DNA of 64,000 bases from Rutidosis leptorrhynchoides (GCF_046630445.1 NC_092333.1:355169001-355233000), one strand, 5' to 3'. Shown: positions 1 through 11,673, counted from the first letter of the stretch. The notes: generated by a model not told the origin, from the letters alone. Numbers and translations: made by a program.

Positions 1-2406
1 CAAATGTTGGAAAGATTAGCCGGAAACAGTTACTATTGTTTTCTAGATGGATTTTCCTGATATTTTCAAATTCCAATAGCACCCGAGGACCAAGAGAAAA
101 CCACATTCACGTGCCCTTATGGTACTTTTGCTTACAAACGCATGCCATTTGGACTTTGCAACGCCCCTGCAACCTTTCAAAGGTGTATGATGGCAATTTT
201 TCACGACATGATAGAAGAATGCATGGAAGTTTTCATGGATGACTTTTCAGTCTTCGGTGATACATTTGAATCATGTCTAGTTAATCTAGAACGAATGCTA
301 ATTAGATGCGAACAATCAAATCTAGTACTTAATTGGGAGAAATGCCATTTCATGGTTAAAGAAGGCATCGTTCTTGGACATAAAATTTCAAAAGAATGAA
401 TTGAAGTGGATAGAGCTAAAGTAGATGTAATTGCTAAACTTCCACATCCCACCAATGTTAGAGGAGTTAGGAGTTTTCTAGGGCATGCCGGTTTTTACCG
501 ACGTTTCATAAAAGATTTTTCTAAAATTACCACTCCTATGAATAAACTCCTAGAAAAGGATGCTCCATTCATCTTTTCAGATGAGTGTATCAAATCTTTT
601 AATATTCTTAAAGAGAAACTCACTAATGCGCCGATCATGATAACACCAAATTGGAATCTACCATTTGAACTAATGTGCGATGCAAGTGATTTTGCAATGG
701 GAGCCGTTTTAGGACAAAGGATTGAAAAACGATTTCAACCTATATATTATGCTAGTAAGACGTTACAAGGAGCACAAACGAACTATACAACTACTGAAAA
801 AGAACTCCTTGCTATTGTGTTTGCTTTTGACAAATTTCGATCATATCTCGTTCTAGCAAAAACGGTGGTCTATACCGACCATTCTGCTCTTAGATACCTA
901 TTTTTGAAACAAGATGCTAAACCAAGATTAATCCGTTGGATCTTACTCTTACAAGAGTTTAATATTGAAATCCCAGATAAAAGAGGAGCAGAAAATCTCG
1001 CCGCTGATCATCTTTCTCGTCTTGAAAATCCCGAATTAGAAGTTCTAAATGAATCGGCCATACAAGACAACTTTCCTGATGAATATCTATTGAAGATAGA
1101 TTGTAAAGAAATTCCATGGTTTGCAGACTATGCAAACTATTTAGCATGTGGATTCCTTGAAAAAGGATTATCATACCAAAGACGAAAGAAATTCTTCAGT
1201 GATATAAAACACTATTTTTGGGAAGATCCACATCTGTTTAAAAGTTGTCCCGATGGAATAATACGCCGATGTGTATTTGGAGATGAAGCTAGTAAAATAT
1301 TAAACCATTGTCACACAGGACCAACAGGAGGGCATTATGGGCCTCAACTAACAGCAAGAAAAGTTTATGATGCTAGATTCTATTGGCCTACAATTTACAA
1401 AGATGCACACCTTCTTTGCAAATCCTGTGATGCTTGTCAAAGGGCCGGAAAAATAAGTCAACGTGATGAAATGCCACAAAATGTCATACAAGTATGTGAA
1501 GTATTTGACATTTGGGGTATTGACTTTATGGGTCCATTTCCAAAATCTCATAATAATCTATATATACTCGTAGCCATTGATTATGTATCTAAATGGGCGG
1601 AAGCACAAGCTCTCCCAACTAACGATGCACGAGTTGTAGTCAACTTTTTAAAACGTCTTTTTGCAAGGTTTGGAACACCAAAAGCTTTAATAAGTGATCG
1701 GGGTACTCATTTCTGTAATAATCAACTTGAGAAAGTTCTTAAAAGATATGGAGTAACTCATAAAATCTCCACCGCATATCATCCATAAACAAGTGGACAA
1801 GTTGAAAATACCAACCGAACTTTAAAACGTATTCTAGAGAAAATCGTAGGATCAAATCCGAAGGAATGGTCCATTAAATTGGAGGATGCACTCTGGGCTT
1901 TTAGAACAGCCTACAAAACTCCAATTGGAACTACACCTTTTAGACTTGTTTATGGAAAAGCATGTCATCTTCCAGTAGAAATTGAACACAAAGCATTTTG
2001 GGCTTTGAAGACATGTAATCTTGATTTACATGAAGCCGGACGTCTACGATTAAGTCAACTAAACGAATTAGAAGAATTAAGACATGAAGCATACGAAAAT
2101 TCGTTAATCTATAAAGAAAGAACGAAGAAATGGCATGATAAAAGAATCAGAAGTTTAAAAGAATTTAAAGAAGGAGACAGAGTTCTTCTTTTCAATTCAC
2201 GATTCAAGCTATTTCCTGGAAAATTGAAATCAAGATGGTCTGGACCATTCATAGTTAAAAGAGTTTTTCCATACGGAACGATAGAATTGATAAATTCAAA
2301 TGGGATTGAATTTAAAGTTAATGGTCACAGAGTTAAACACTACATAGATAGTCCGATGGAAGTCGACAACGAAGTTAATCACAATTTCGACACCACAGCT
2401 AACTAA
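1..2406 (+). pseudogene. pol: Athila pol (RT, RNase H, integrase), three in-frame stops
   Basis: One reading frame runs from base 1 to the stop at 2404-2406, broken by TGA at 55-57, TGA at 397-399 and TAA at 1786-1788. RT shows the catalytic FMDD at 232-243. RNase H shows its first Asp at 679-681 (context [10 protein letters not shown]) and a TDH motif near 874-882. Integrase has an HHCC zinc-binding region at about 1306-1440 and the catalytic triad Asp 1522, Asp 1696 and Glu 1804; the last two are 36 codons apart, matching the D-X35-E rule. The third stop falls between the second Asp and the Glu. There are no frameshifts, so decay is by point mutation only and looks fairly recent. The protein would copy the element's RNA and integrate the cDNA. 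Confidence 0.93.
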
Positions 2407-2418
2407 GTGTGGGGAGAA
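2405..2418 (+). other. PPT-like AAGTGTGGGG motif directly after pol stop
   Basis: The motif AAGTGTGGGGAGAA overlaps the end of pol. The same core AAGTGTGGG occurs at 6634-6648, about 6981-6992 and 8256-8270; the last is the real 3' polypurine tract. The internal copies may be extra plus-strand primers or relics of 3'-end rearrangement. Confidence 0.55.
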
Positions 2419-2571
2419 TCAAGTCTTTAAAGGATAATATGTATTTCTGTTAAAGTTAGATTGTCTGTTTTCGTGTAGTTCTCAAAAATGGAACCTGAAT
2501 GGTCTTTCCCTAGCAGACCCTAAATAACTAGTCTTCTCCCCCCATTCTGAATTTTTATTTTTTTTTAGGAA

Positions 2572-2988
2572 ATGAAGACTGCCTGTGAACTAAACCATGG
2601 TCTAATGCTACACGCTTTGATCACTAAACGTAATAATGACACACTTCCGAGTGAAATAGTATCAGTAATCAGAGAAAGAATGGACGGAGTTAGAAAAGAA
2701 TCCAGATGCGAAGATAATAAGTTACAATTTGGTAAAGGGAAATCAAAATCTGCAGCAAAAAGAAGAGCACGACACCTAGAAAGATGTCACAAATGTGGAA
2801 AATGGTCACATGGAGGTAAATGTTCAAATAATCAAACCTATTCAAATACCGAATTTGTTACTTTATGTAGAGACGGACCGTTCATATGTTTAGAAGAAAA
2901 GACACTGAATGCTCGAGGTTACGCCTATGTAGCCATGGAAAACCAAATAAACCGACTATCTTATGAATGGGATAGATCATATAACTAA
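2572..2988 (+). CDS. Small basic cysteine-rich zinc-finger protein between Athila pol and env-position ORF
   Basis: An intact 138-residue ORF. The N-terminal part is leucine-rich (around LHALITKRNND). A lysine/arginine-rich stretch at about residues 49-69 (GKGKSKSAAKRRAR) comes just before a CX2CX4HX3C knuckle, CHKCGKWSHGGKC, at about residues 72-84; more cysteines follow. A pyrimidine run ending in TTTTAG lies just before the ATG, and a consensus donor CAG/GTAAGT follows the stop (3001-3009), so the ORF looks like a separately spliced exon. It is not the gag nucleocapsid, which lies upstream of pol in this group. A basic patch followed by a zinc finger suggests nucleic-acid binding and nuclear localisation. 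The order of basic run then cysteine finger is reminiscent of the small nucleic-acid-binding proteins of carlaviruses, but I cannot test homology. Unlike pol, this ORF has no stops. Confidence 0.7.
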   Translation: MKTACELNHGLMLHALITKRNNDTLPSEIVSVIRERMDGVRKESRCEDNKLQFGKGKSKSAAKRRARHLERCHKCGKWSHGGKCSNNQTYSNTEFVTLCRDGPFICLEEKTLNARGYAYVAMENQINRLSYEWDRSYN

Positions 2989-4173
2989 GAATACTATCTC
3001 ACAGGTAAGTCTGTACAGTCTTTATTTTTATTTTTATTTTTAACCTTTTGATAATAAACGCTAATTTGTTCGCTATAAAGTATTAAATTGGTATTGAATA
3101 AAATTAGGTTTGGCGACCGAAATTATTGATATCATTCAAAAATTTATTACATCACTGCGAAATTTAACGTTTATTCTTAAGGTATAAATATCTTTAATCA
3201 ATCAACCCAAAATATTTCAAAAATTCGTCATGAGTTAAATTAGGTTTTGGAACCGAAATTACTTTACCGAAAAGAGGGGCGCATATTTTTGATAATATTT
3301 GATTGATTAAAGTGAGATAAAAAGCCAAAAATATTTTTAATTTTATTTTTACCATGTTTTTAAAATTAATATATAAATCTTAAATTAATATTGTAAACTT
3401 TATAAAATCAATGTATTTAAAATTGTAAATATTTGAAAAATTAATATAAGTTTGGTGTGAATTTATAATATGAATTTTTAAAATTAAGTTTGGTGTGAAT
3501 TTTTAATTTTTAAAATATGAATTTTATTTTTATGCATTTTAAATTTTAAGTTTGGTGTGATTTTTTTAATATTAATTTTGAATTTTATATTTAAATTGTG
3601 TGAATTTAAAAACAAAAATTTATTTTATCTCATTAAGTTAAAAATATAATTTTTAAAATTCATCGTAAGTTGAAGACTAGGTCGTTGAACCGAAATTGCT
3701 TTACCCGAGGGAGGGACGAGAACTTTTATTATCATTATTTTTAATCTTATTGAATTAAAGTATGCCAAAAACATTAAAAAAACCCAAAAATCTTAGCTTT
3801 TAAAACAATCGCTACAAAAAGACAAATTTTAAAATTTTGTCGAAGGACGGACTAGGACATCGATCCGAAACGACCTCGTCCTAAATAACAAGGGAAACAA
3901 AATTTTAAAATTAATTACTTAATTGTTTTAATTAATATAAGATGTAAAAAAAAAAAAAAAAAAATAACAAACTCCGCGACTCGCGGAGTTTGAAGCTTTA
4001 AACACCGCGAGTCGCGGAGGGACCAAAACACAAAAAAAAAATAAAACGTAAAAAAACAGATCAGTCCACACTACCACCCACACATACTGCGAAAACACTG
4101 CGCAAAAAACTCGAAAAACACCCCCAAAAATCACAATTTTTAACCGTTAATCATCAAATCTTTTACTAAAATC
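2989..4173 (+). other. Athila post-pol noncoding region with two dispersed repeat families
   Basis: No ORF is supported here. A splice donor GTAAGT lies at 3004-3009. A motif approximating ACTAGGTNNNGAACCGAAAT recurs at about 3101-3130, 3236-3275, 3675-3715 and 3848-3885, and again downstream at 6857-6900. A second motif, AAGTTTGGTGTG, occurs three times near 3449, 3486 and 3548. The right end holds a GC-rich palindrome pair (3971-4019). Confidence 0.65.
3971..4019 (+). repeat. Paired GC-rich palindromes upstream of env-position ORF
   Basis: ACTCCGCGACTCGCGGAGT (3971-3989) is an almost perfect inverted repeat. CCGCGAGTCGCGGAG (4005-4019) follows after 15 bases. The same pair, with one base changed, is found in this element's LTR at 8739-8788, just upstream of a TATA box. 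In an AT-rich background these islands stand out. They could be transcription-factor sites or RNA hairpins. Their place about 155 bases before the first exon of the env-position ORF suggests a duplicated LTR control segment. Confidence 0.7.
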
Positions 4174-6197
4174 ATGTTGAGAAGGATGCTATCAAGGAAT
4201 TACTCAAGAAAAATGGTAAATTTCTACACCTAAACACCATTTAATCCGAAAATTAGTGTTCTTGAGCAATTTTATACCTAATTTGATTTTGATGCTTTTT
4301 AGTGTAATTATGCTTAAATTATTTATGTATTATGCTTGTATAACCTAGATTGATGCTATTTAACATGATTAGAAGCCTTAAACTTCAAATTTTGAGTAAT
4401 CTAGGGTTTGTGTTCTTGAGCAATTTGGGGCTTTTTGATATAAACAGGTTATGGCCGATTTTTGTCATGAGTTGTTGCTAAATTAAGTAGTGTAACATGT
4501 TTAGGTAGTTAAATGATCCAAACTTTGAGCCTAAACATGATTTTGAGAATTAAAGTGGACTTTTTCAAGTCTAAAATTCATGAACTTGATTTTTGAAAGA
4601 TAATGCCATTTGAAACTTGTTTAATTGCTAGTAATGATTATTTTGACATGTTATTTGAGTTAAATGCTTATGAACTTGCCGAACATTTTCGTATATGCTT
4701 ATTTGAAAAAGTGTAGATTTGATGAAAAAATGAAAATGAGCTTAAGTTTGATATAAATTGATCATGTCATTGTAATTATTTTGATTGATGATTTTGCTGA
4801 CACTAATGCATATTTGGATGCACAAAAATTGTGTTTGATGTGTTTTGCAGACTGAAAGGGGTGAATCTTCATCCCAAGCTCGCAATGCTCCTGCTGAGAA
4901 TGCGGAACAACAGGAGGTGGATAACTACTACAAGCAAGATATACCTCATCCAGTCATGACATTTTCTGATATGCACTTGGAAGAGTTGCACCCGAACCTG
5001 AGATTTGACAGACTTTGGATAGATTATCTAAAATACCAAAGGGGTTTGCATACTCTTCATTCTAAAGTTGTTGAGGTACCTAGGGTCATAGAATGGGGAC
5101 CCTTAGAAGCTGTAGAATTGGCCGGGCCAATTAGAGAATTACTTGCACAGAGGTATGGTAATTCTACTTTTAATGACTGGGTACGTTTATTCACCATGCG
5201 TAGACCTGTATATAAAGTATGGTGTGAAGAATTGTTGTGTAGTATAGAATTAAATGATCAGGTAGCTAGTTTAACCGATCGATCTTTTATTAGATTTTTG
5301 TTAGGAGGTTCGATGTGCCACATGTCTTTACTAGACATGGCTCAGGCTTTACGTATATATACGCCTGAGGAGTTAGCATCTGCCGATTGTAGAGGGTTGA
5401 TACTAAATGGTAGAAAGATAGATGAAAATTTTGATACACACGGTGTATGGAGTCAAATGACAAGCCATCACCGATTCAAAGGGGGAAATTACTCTTATTT
5501 GGATATAGATAGAGCTGAATTAAGAGTAATTCATAGGTTTTTAGATAATTCGATTACACAAAGAGGTAAGAACAAGGAAAAGGTAAATGAACAGGATTTG
5601 TTTTACCATATGTGTATTCGAGACCCACAAAGCGCTGTAAGTATACCTTATTGTGTGGGTTATTATTTATCAGCTATGGTTAGGGGGATGAGACCGCATA
5701 GCATAATAGGAGGTGGTATTTTTATTACTTTGATTGCTGAATATCTCGGTGTGGATATAAGTCGGGGGGGATTATTAGTCGAAGAACTAGAACCCCGCGA
5801 TACTATAGGTTTAAATGTATACCATGGTGTGAAAGTTTTGAAGAGGAAAAATAACGCCGCAGTATAATACCATGGTAGACATCCACAGGTTGAGAGCAAC
5901 CAACAGCAAGGTAATGTAGGAGGGGGAAATGAGATGCAAGAAATGCAAAGGTTTATAGCTTCACAGGAGTACGAAAATGCTAGACAGAGAGCATTTGAAG
6001 ATTGGCAAGTTCATTAGAACCAAATCATAGCTCATTGCCAACATATAGGTAGAAACTATATTCCTACACCAAAACCCATATTCCCTCCCTGGTCTATAGA
6101 GATGCAACCACCATATCCTACGTATAACCCTGCCGAAGCATTTTATAGCACCTATAGTTATGCTTGGAACCCCTATTGGTATCAGTATCATCCCTAG
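4174..6197 (+). pseudogene. Athila env-position ORF with a predicted intron and two in-frame stops
   Basis: Predicted exon 1 is 4174-4215 (14 codons, very basic). A GTAAAT donor at 4216 and a TGTTTTGCAG acceptor at 4841-4850 bound a 635-base intron, and exon 2 opens in the same frame at 4851. The frame runs to a TAG at 6195-6197 but is broken by TAA at 5865-5867 and TAG at 6015-6017; the tail after the breaks is still recognisable, Gln/Tyr/Pro-rich and ending in an aromatic cluster. It resembles the proteins usually labelled ATHILA ORF-1 or plant transposon protein. I see no clear signal peptide, furin site or strong membrane segment, so calling it an envelope protein rests on position only. 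Its function is unknown. Confidence 0.7.
4216..4850 (+). other. Predicted intron within the env-position ORF
   Basis: The donor reads ATG/GTAAAT and the acceptor is TTTTGCAG/ACT; the intron is T-rich and has stops in all frames. Removing it joins two open segments in frame, which supports splicing. No RNA evidence is available. Confidence 0.6.
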
Positions 6198-8255
6198 TCT
6201 ACTTAGTTTTATTTATTTTGTAATTTGTAATGTTGATATGTTTAATACTTATGTTAATATTGTAATAGTTTTTATAATTTTCTAACTTTTATTCTTAGAT
6301 TTTAATAATTTTGAATGGGGGTAATATACCAAACTTCAAAAATATGTATATATGTTTGCAGTTTATCTTATGTACACAACAGGGTAAAACAACGCATTTT
6401 CAAAGACTGGCATTAAGTTCAGCAAAAGCAACTAATTTTGACGACAAGATGCAAAATATATGTGAAATAACAACAAGACGGAATGAACAAATGATGTGCA
6501 CCATTTATCATTCAGCAAATAAACGCCAATATATTTGGAAACTTTGGTAAAAATTTAATCATTTTCACACAAATCACCCTCAATAATTTAAATTGTTACT
6601 GATTTCTTGCAAATGAGGGCATTGCAAGATCTTAAGTGTGGGAAGGGGTTAAATTATTTCGGATTTTAAAATTTTTATCTTAAACACTGGTTTACCATTA
6701 AAAATACTAGTAAAGCAGTAGTTGTATTAGAATCTAGTGCTCTCTGATAATAAAGAACAGCCCTAGTCTTATATACTGACTACCCAATTCTAGTAAAATT
6801 TTTCAAAATTTTCAATTAAATGAACTCAAAATCATGTTTATACATATTTATGAACGATAAAACTAGGTTTTAACACCGAAATTATTGTTACCTCGGAAAA
6901 GACATAAATTGAGAAACAAACCAAAATGTTAAAATTCATTTAAAATGGAATAGAGGACGATAAAAAGGAAAATAAAAGCCAAGTGTGGGAAAATTCTCCA
7001 AGTTATTCAAAACATATATCACATATTTTTGTACAAATAACTGAAAATACTTTTGCTTTGGACTAAACTAAAAAGTTTTACCTGATTTACTGTAAGAAAG
7101 ATGGATCTACACGATGAATCAATTCTATCATTAAAAGGAAGTAAAGTCTTCCGAAAAAGAAACGCGCTTCTTGATTTAGGTCAAGAAGTTGTCGTTCAGA
7201 CCAGCTGTAGGTTGACGAAAAATCTAGAAAAGTCATCACTAAAATCAGCAGGAAATCCACGGACCTCAGCATTAAACAGGGTCGCCAAGTGGTCAGATTT
7301 ATCCTAACCATGAGAAGGATTTATCTCGTAAAATGGGGGGGCACCGTGCAAATTAGCTGGATAAGACTAATGAATCAGATCCCCAGAAAGGATAATCTCC
7401 TTAAAAGATCAAAAATTAGCTTTTAAGCCTGATATTACTCAATCCTAGAGATTGACCTTAAAGATTGAGAATTCAAACTCATGGAATTCAATGATATCTA
7501 AATTCGAGCTTGAACGAGAAAATATTTTGATCAAAAATAAAACCGATTTGTTTTCTGAAAACCCTATTTTCAATGCGTTCATTACCATTGAACGTAAAAT
7601 CCTAGGAATTCACCTGGAATTCATTAGGTCACCTGAACTAAATCGGGTGTCAACCGTAAGAACGGTGGTTGCATAGCATGGTCAAAGACAGGACCTTGTG
7701 CCAGACTAAAAAATCATAAGGGTGCGCTTTACTATTGCTCCTACCAAGGATAATAATTGCGTCCGACACGTTATAGACCATAATTAAAAGCATGTCAGGG
7801 GACATTGCCTTAACAGTTGCTTGTTCAACGCTTTCCTTTACAACCGAACGGTAGTTTACCGAAAGGTAATATACGGGACAAGTAAACTGGACGTGTTGCT
7901 TTCCTAATATAAGGTTAGCAAGTGGGTGACACAAAACCGCAAGTTTTGAGCTAAAATTTTCAAATCTAAAACCCACCAAGCCCACAAAAATATTTTGCAA
8001 ACACCGGTGAAGGGTTATTCATGAAAACTTATCTAGGGTAAAAACTAGATTTAATTTTCAAAAAGATCAAATGTTTTCATAAAGATCCAATTTCCTTAAT
8101 GGATCTAAATTTTTATAGTCATGTGGGACTGTAAACCATATCATTACTACCATTGTTTATACCGCCGTATAGAAATCACTGATGTACAAAGTGTGAAGAA
8201 TAAAGAAGTGATTCTAGTATTTCAAGACGATATTGCTTGAGGACAAGCAACGCTT
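6198..8255 (+). other. Athila 3' noncoding region
   Basis: Only short ORFs without recognisable domains occur here (for example near 7101 and 7452). The dispersed ACCGAAAT motif recurs at 6857-6900, and PPT-like AAGTGTGGG at 6634 and about 6981. I see no gene. Its right end runs into the 3' polypurine tract. Confidence 0.6.
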
Positions 8256-8270
8256 AAGTGTGGGAATATT
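8256..8270 (+). promoter_or_regulatory. Athila 3' polypurine tract
   Basis: AAGTGTGGGAATATT lies immediately before the LTR terminus TGATAATGCT, the expected place for the plus-strand primer. Confidence 0.7.
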
Positions 8271-10263
8271 TGATAATGCTAAAAACGAACATATATTTCA
8301 TAGCATTATTCCTCAAGAAAGACAAGCTTTTAGTTGCAATTGTTCTATTTAAAAGTGATATTCGTTTAAATAATAAAAGGTGAAGACAAAAGACAGATTC
8401 GACGAATTGAAGATGCAAACGACCAAAAAGCTCAAAAGTACAAAATACAATCAAAGAGGTTCCAATTATTGATAAGAAACGTCTCGAAATTACAAGAGTA
8501 CAAGATTCAAAACGCAAAGTACAAGATATTAATTTGTACGCAAGGACGTTCTAAAATCCGGAACCGGGACCAGAGTCAACTCTCAACGCTCGACGCAACG
8601 GACTAAAAATTACAAGTCAACTATGCACATAAATATAATATAATATTTAAATAATTCTTATAATTATTTATATATTATATAAATATTTAAAACCGTCGGT
8701 AAACAAAGAGCCAAACTTGTGTGAGCTGTAAAAGCAAACTCCGTGACTCGCGGAGTTTGAAGGCAAAAAAATGCCGCGAGTCGCGGAGCCCCAAACTCTG
8801 AAACTCCCTATAAAGCAAACCGAATTCTGATCATTTTTAACATTCCTAATCTATCTCTCTTTCAATATATACGTAAAAATATATATATAATTTATATTTT
8901 AATTTTAATTTTAATTTTAAATCCTAATAATAAGGGTATGTTAGCGAATATTGTAAGGGTGTAAGTCGAAATTCTGTCCGTGTAACGCTACGCTATTTTT
9001 AATCATTGTAAGTTATGTTCAACCTTTTTAATTTAATGTCTCGTAGCTAAGTTATTATTATGCTTATTTAATCCGAAGTAATCATGATGTTGGGCTAATT
9101 ACTAAAATTGGGTAATTGGGCTTTGTACCATAATTGGGGTTTGGACAAAAGAACGACACTTGTGGAAATTAGACAATGGGCTATTAATGGGATTTATATT
9201 TGTTTAATTAAATGATAGTTTGTTAATGTTAATATAAAGATTTACAATTGGGCGTCCCTATAAATTACCATATACACTCGATCGGACACGATGGGCGGGG
9301 TATTTATATGTACGAATAATCGTTCATTTAACCGGACACGGGAATGGATTAATAGCCACTGGAATAATTAAAACAGGGGTGAAATTATGTACAAGGACAC
9401 TTGGTATAATTGATAACAAAATATTAAAACCTTGGGTTACACTCAGTCGACATCCTGGTGTAATTATTAAACAAAGTATTAAAATCTTGTTACAGTTTAA
9501 GTCCCCAATTAGTTGGAATATTTAACTTCGGGTATAAGGATAATTTGACGTGGACACTCGCACTTTATATTTATGACTGATGGACTGTTATGGACAAAAA
9601 CCAGACGGACATATTAAATAATCCAGGACAGAGGACAATTAACCCATGTGCATAAAACTAAAATCAACACATCAAACATCATGATTACGGAAGTTTAAAT
9701 AAGCATAATTCTTTTATTTCATATTTAATTTCCTTTATTTCATATTTAATTGCACTTCTAATTATCGCATTTTATTTATTGTTATTGTATTTAATTGCAC
9801 TTTTAATTATCGTACTTTTTAATTATCGCAAGTTTATTTTATCGCACTTTTATTATTCATTATCGTTATTTACTTTACGCTTTAAATTAAGTCTTGTATT
9901 TATTTTTAATATTTTACATTTGGTTTTAACTGCGACTAAAGTTTTAAAATCGACAAACCAGTCATTAAACGGTAAAAACCCCCCTTTATAATAATAATAT
10001 TACTTATATATATATTTGTATTTTTATAAAAGTAAACTAATATAGCGTTAAGCTTTGTTTAAAAAGATTCCCTATGGAACGAACCGGACTTACTAAAAAC
10101 TACACTACTGTACGATTAGGTACACTGCCTATAAGTGTTGTAGCAAGGTTTAAGTATATCCATTCTCTAAATAATTAAATATCTTGTGTAAAATTGTATC
10201 GTATTTAATAGTATTTCCTGTAAAAATATAAGCTATTTTATATACTACTCTGCTAAAACATCA
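8271..10263 (+). repeat. Athila 3' LTR
   Basis: It starts TGATAATGCT and ends ...AACATCA, giving TGAT/ATCA terminal inverted repeats and about 1.99 kb. The boundary on the right is supported by the reappearance of minus-strand gag coding sequence just beyond it. It contains the palindrome pair, a TATA box and a long AT-rich R/U5. There is no second LTR in the window to confirm the ends. Confidence 0.75.
8739..8814 (+). promoter_or_regulatory. Athila LTR promoter: palindrome pair plus TATA box
   Basis: ACTCCGTGACTCGCGGAGT at 8739-8757 and CCGCGAGTCGCGGAG at 8774-8788 are followed, 21 bases later, by TATAAA at 8809-8814. An Athila-like LTR fragment at 29500-30310 has a different motif pair at the same spacing from its own TATAAA, which argues that the arrangement matters. 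Confidence 0.65.
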
Positions 10264-11500
10264 ATAATCCTCCCAATGTTTCCTTAAAACCCTGTTTAAT
10301 GTCATAGCACTCAATGTGTGTCTTTTTCTGCGGTAACAAGTTTTGAAATTGCAAGAGAAACTTTTCTCTTAGATCAACAAATCCCGTAATGCTTCTTGCA
10401 TTTAGATTATGAAACCATTCACGCGCTAATCCCTGCAACACCATCGGGAATACACGGCATGCAACCGCCTCATCCCAATTATACGTGCTTACAACACCTT
10501 CAAATCTTTGCAAAAAATCCAGTGGATCTGTTAATCCTGAATACACATCCAAAGTTGCAGGCACAATGGGTGGTGGGGTGATTGGGTAATCAGATATGTG
10601 TTCCACAAACTTATCAATCGCAAAGGTAATTTCAGTTGCCTTTTTTGGCCGCACTTCTTTATTTTTCGCGCAATATTTCGCAATCATTTGCTGTATAACA
10701 TCTGGATACTCAAATTTGTGTTGCATATCTTTTAGTGCCAACTTTTTAAACATATCTGCTAAAAATGTTTGCGCATTTTCCTTTTTTGCAGCCTGGGATG
10801 TTTCTCCTTCTTCATAGTAACGCGGAACAGGTGTGGAAGGCCTTTTGCGTTTTAACTTCGCAATTTCCACCACTTCAGGATCACTTTCAGAATTTTCAGA
10901 ATTATCAGAATTTGGCAATACAACTTTAGCACCTTTCGCTTTCTTTAAAAGTATCACTGGTGAACTAAAAGCTCTTTGGTCTTGCACTTCATCTCGCACA
11001 TCTTCATCATGTTGTATTACTAACCTTTGCACATTCGGTTATGATTCATTGAGTGGCCATTCAAAATTGTTTGGAATACGGAGGTCAAAACCTCTTTCCT
11101 TTAACAATTGCTTTGCCTCTAAAGGCGTGAGCACTTTTTTCGCATTCTTTTTTGACATTAATTTTTCTGCGGTTTCAGCTCCACTAGGCGCATTACCTTC
11201 AATAACTGACATTTTATCCATTTTTGTCTGCGCATTTGCGGTTGCTAATTTGGAATTTGTTTCTTCTGTTCACTGTTCTTCACGCGTCTGCGGCACATTC
11301 CACCTTGCCGCATTCATTTTTTCAGCTAAAACATTTGATTGCGTTTCTTCCATTGCTTTAGCATTTGCAGATGCTTTAACAAGCAGTTCTTTAGTTTGCT
11401 GACTAACTTCAGGACTTGATTGAAAGTCAAAATTCGAAGCATTTTTCGGATCCAATGCACCTATAGTGCTTGCATTCTTCTTTTTGTTACATGTAGTCAT
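10264..11500 (-). pseudogene. gag: gag of Tat/Retand-like element, two stops and truncated by Athila
   Basis: The frame starts at the ATG at 11500-11498 and continues leftward past TGA at 11272-11270 and TAA at 11041-11039. The central part (about 10280-10600) is a Retrotrans_gag domain, with the typical pattern DVYSGLTDPLDFLQRFEG, then CRVFPMVLQGLAREWF, then SITGFVDLREKFLLQF. The N-terminal part is Lys/Ala/Glu-rich. The family match breaks after KETLG, which places the Athila insertion point at about 10264. Gag would form the virus-like particle. The stops and the truncation make it non-functional. Confidence 0.85.
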
Positions 11501-11654
11501 GTGTATTCAAGAATAACTTGAAATTTTCACTTCTTTTGGATTTAAGAACACCTTCCTGCAATATAATACAGAAAGCAACACGATTAGAATTAGAAAATGA
11601 GTTTAATAGCTCAATTGTAATGAACGCAAACTTCTCTTTCCAATTCTATTCGTG

Positions 11655-11671
11655 TCCCACGGATGGCGCCA
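11655..11671 (-). other. Primer binding site (TGGCGCC type)
   Basis: On the minus strand TGGCGCCATCCGTGGGA follows the LTR end by two bases. TGGCGCC is the usual start of the PBS in Tat and Athila elements. The exact tRNA is not assigned. Confidence 0.75.
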
Positions 11672-11673
11672 AT

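Larger units (their letters stand above)
1..10263 (+). mobile_element. Athila-lineage Ty3/gypsy retrotransposon, 5' part outside window
   Basis: The order is reverse transcriptase (entered mid-domain), RNase H, integrase, a small cysteine-rich ORF, a spliced ORF in the env position, a long noncoding stretch, a purine-rich tract and a 3' LTR. This is the Athila layout, and the RT signature FMDDFSVFG supports that lineage. The 5' LTR, gag and protease lie to the left of the window. The right end abuts the truncated gag of a minus-strand Tat-like element, so Athila is the younger insertion of the two. Stops in pol and in the env-position ORF make this copy non-functional as read. The target duplication cannot be checked because the left end is missing; the five bases after the LTR are ATAAT. 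Confidence 0.88.

Noticed and set aside
4174..6197. True envelope glycoprotein
   Set aside because: No signal peptide, cleavage site or strong membrane anchor seen; only the position is env-like.
7087..7676. Small ORFs in the Athila 3' region as genes
   Set aside because: Short, overlapping on both strands, no recognisable motif.
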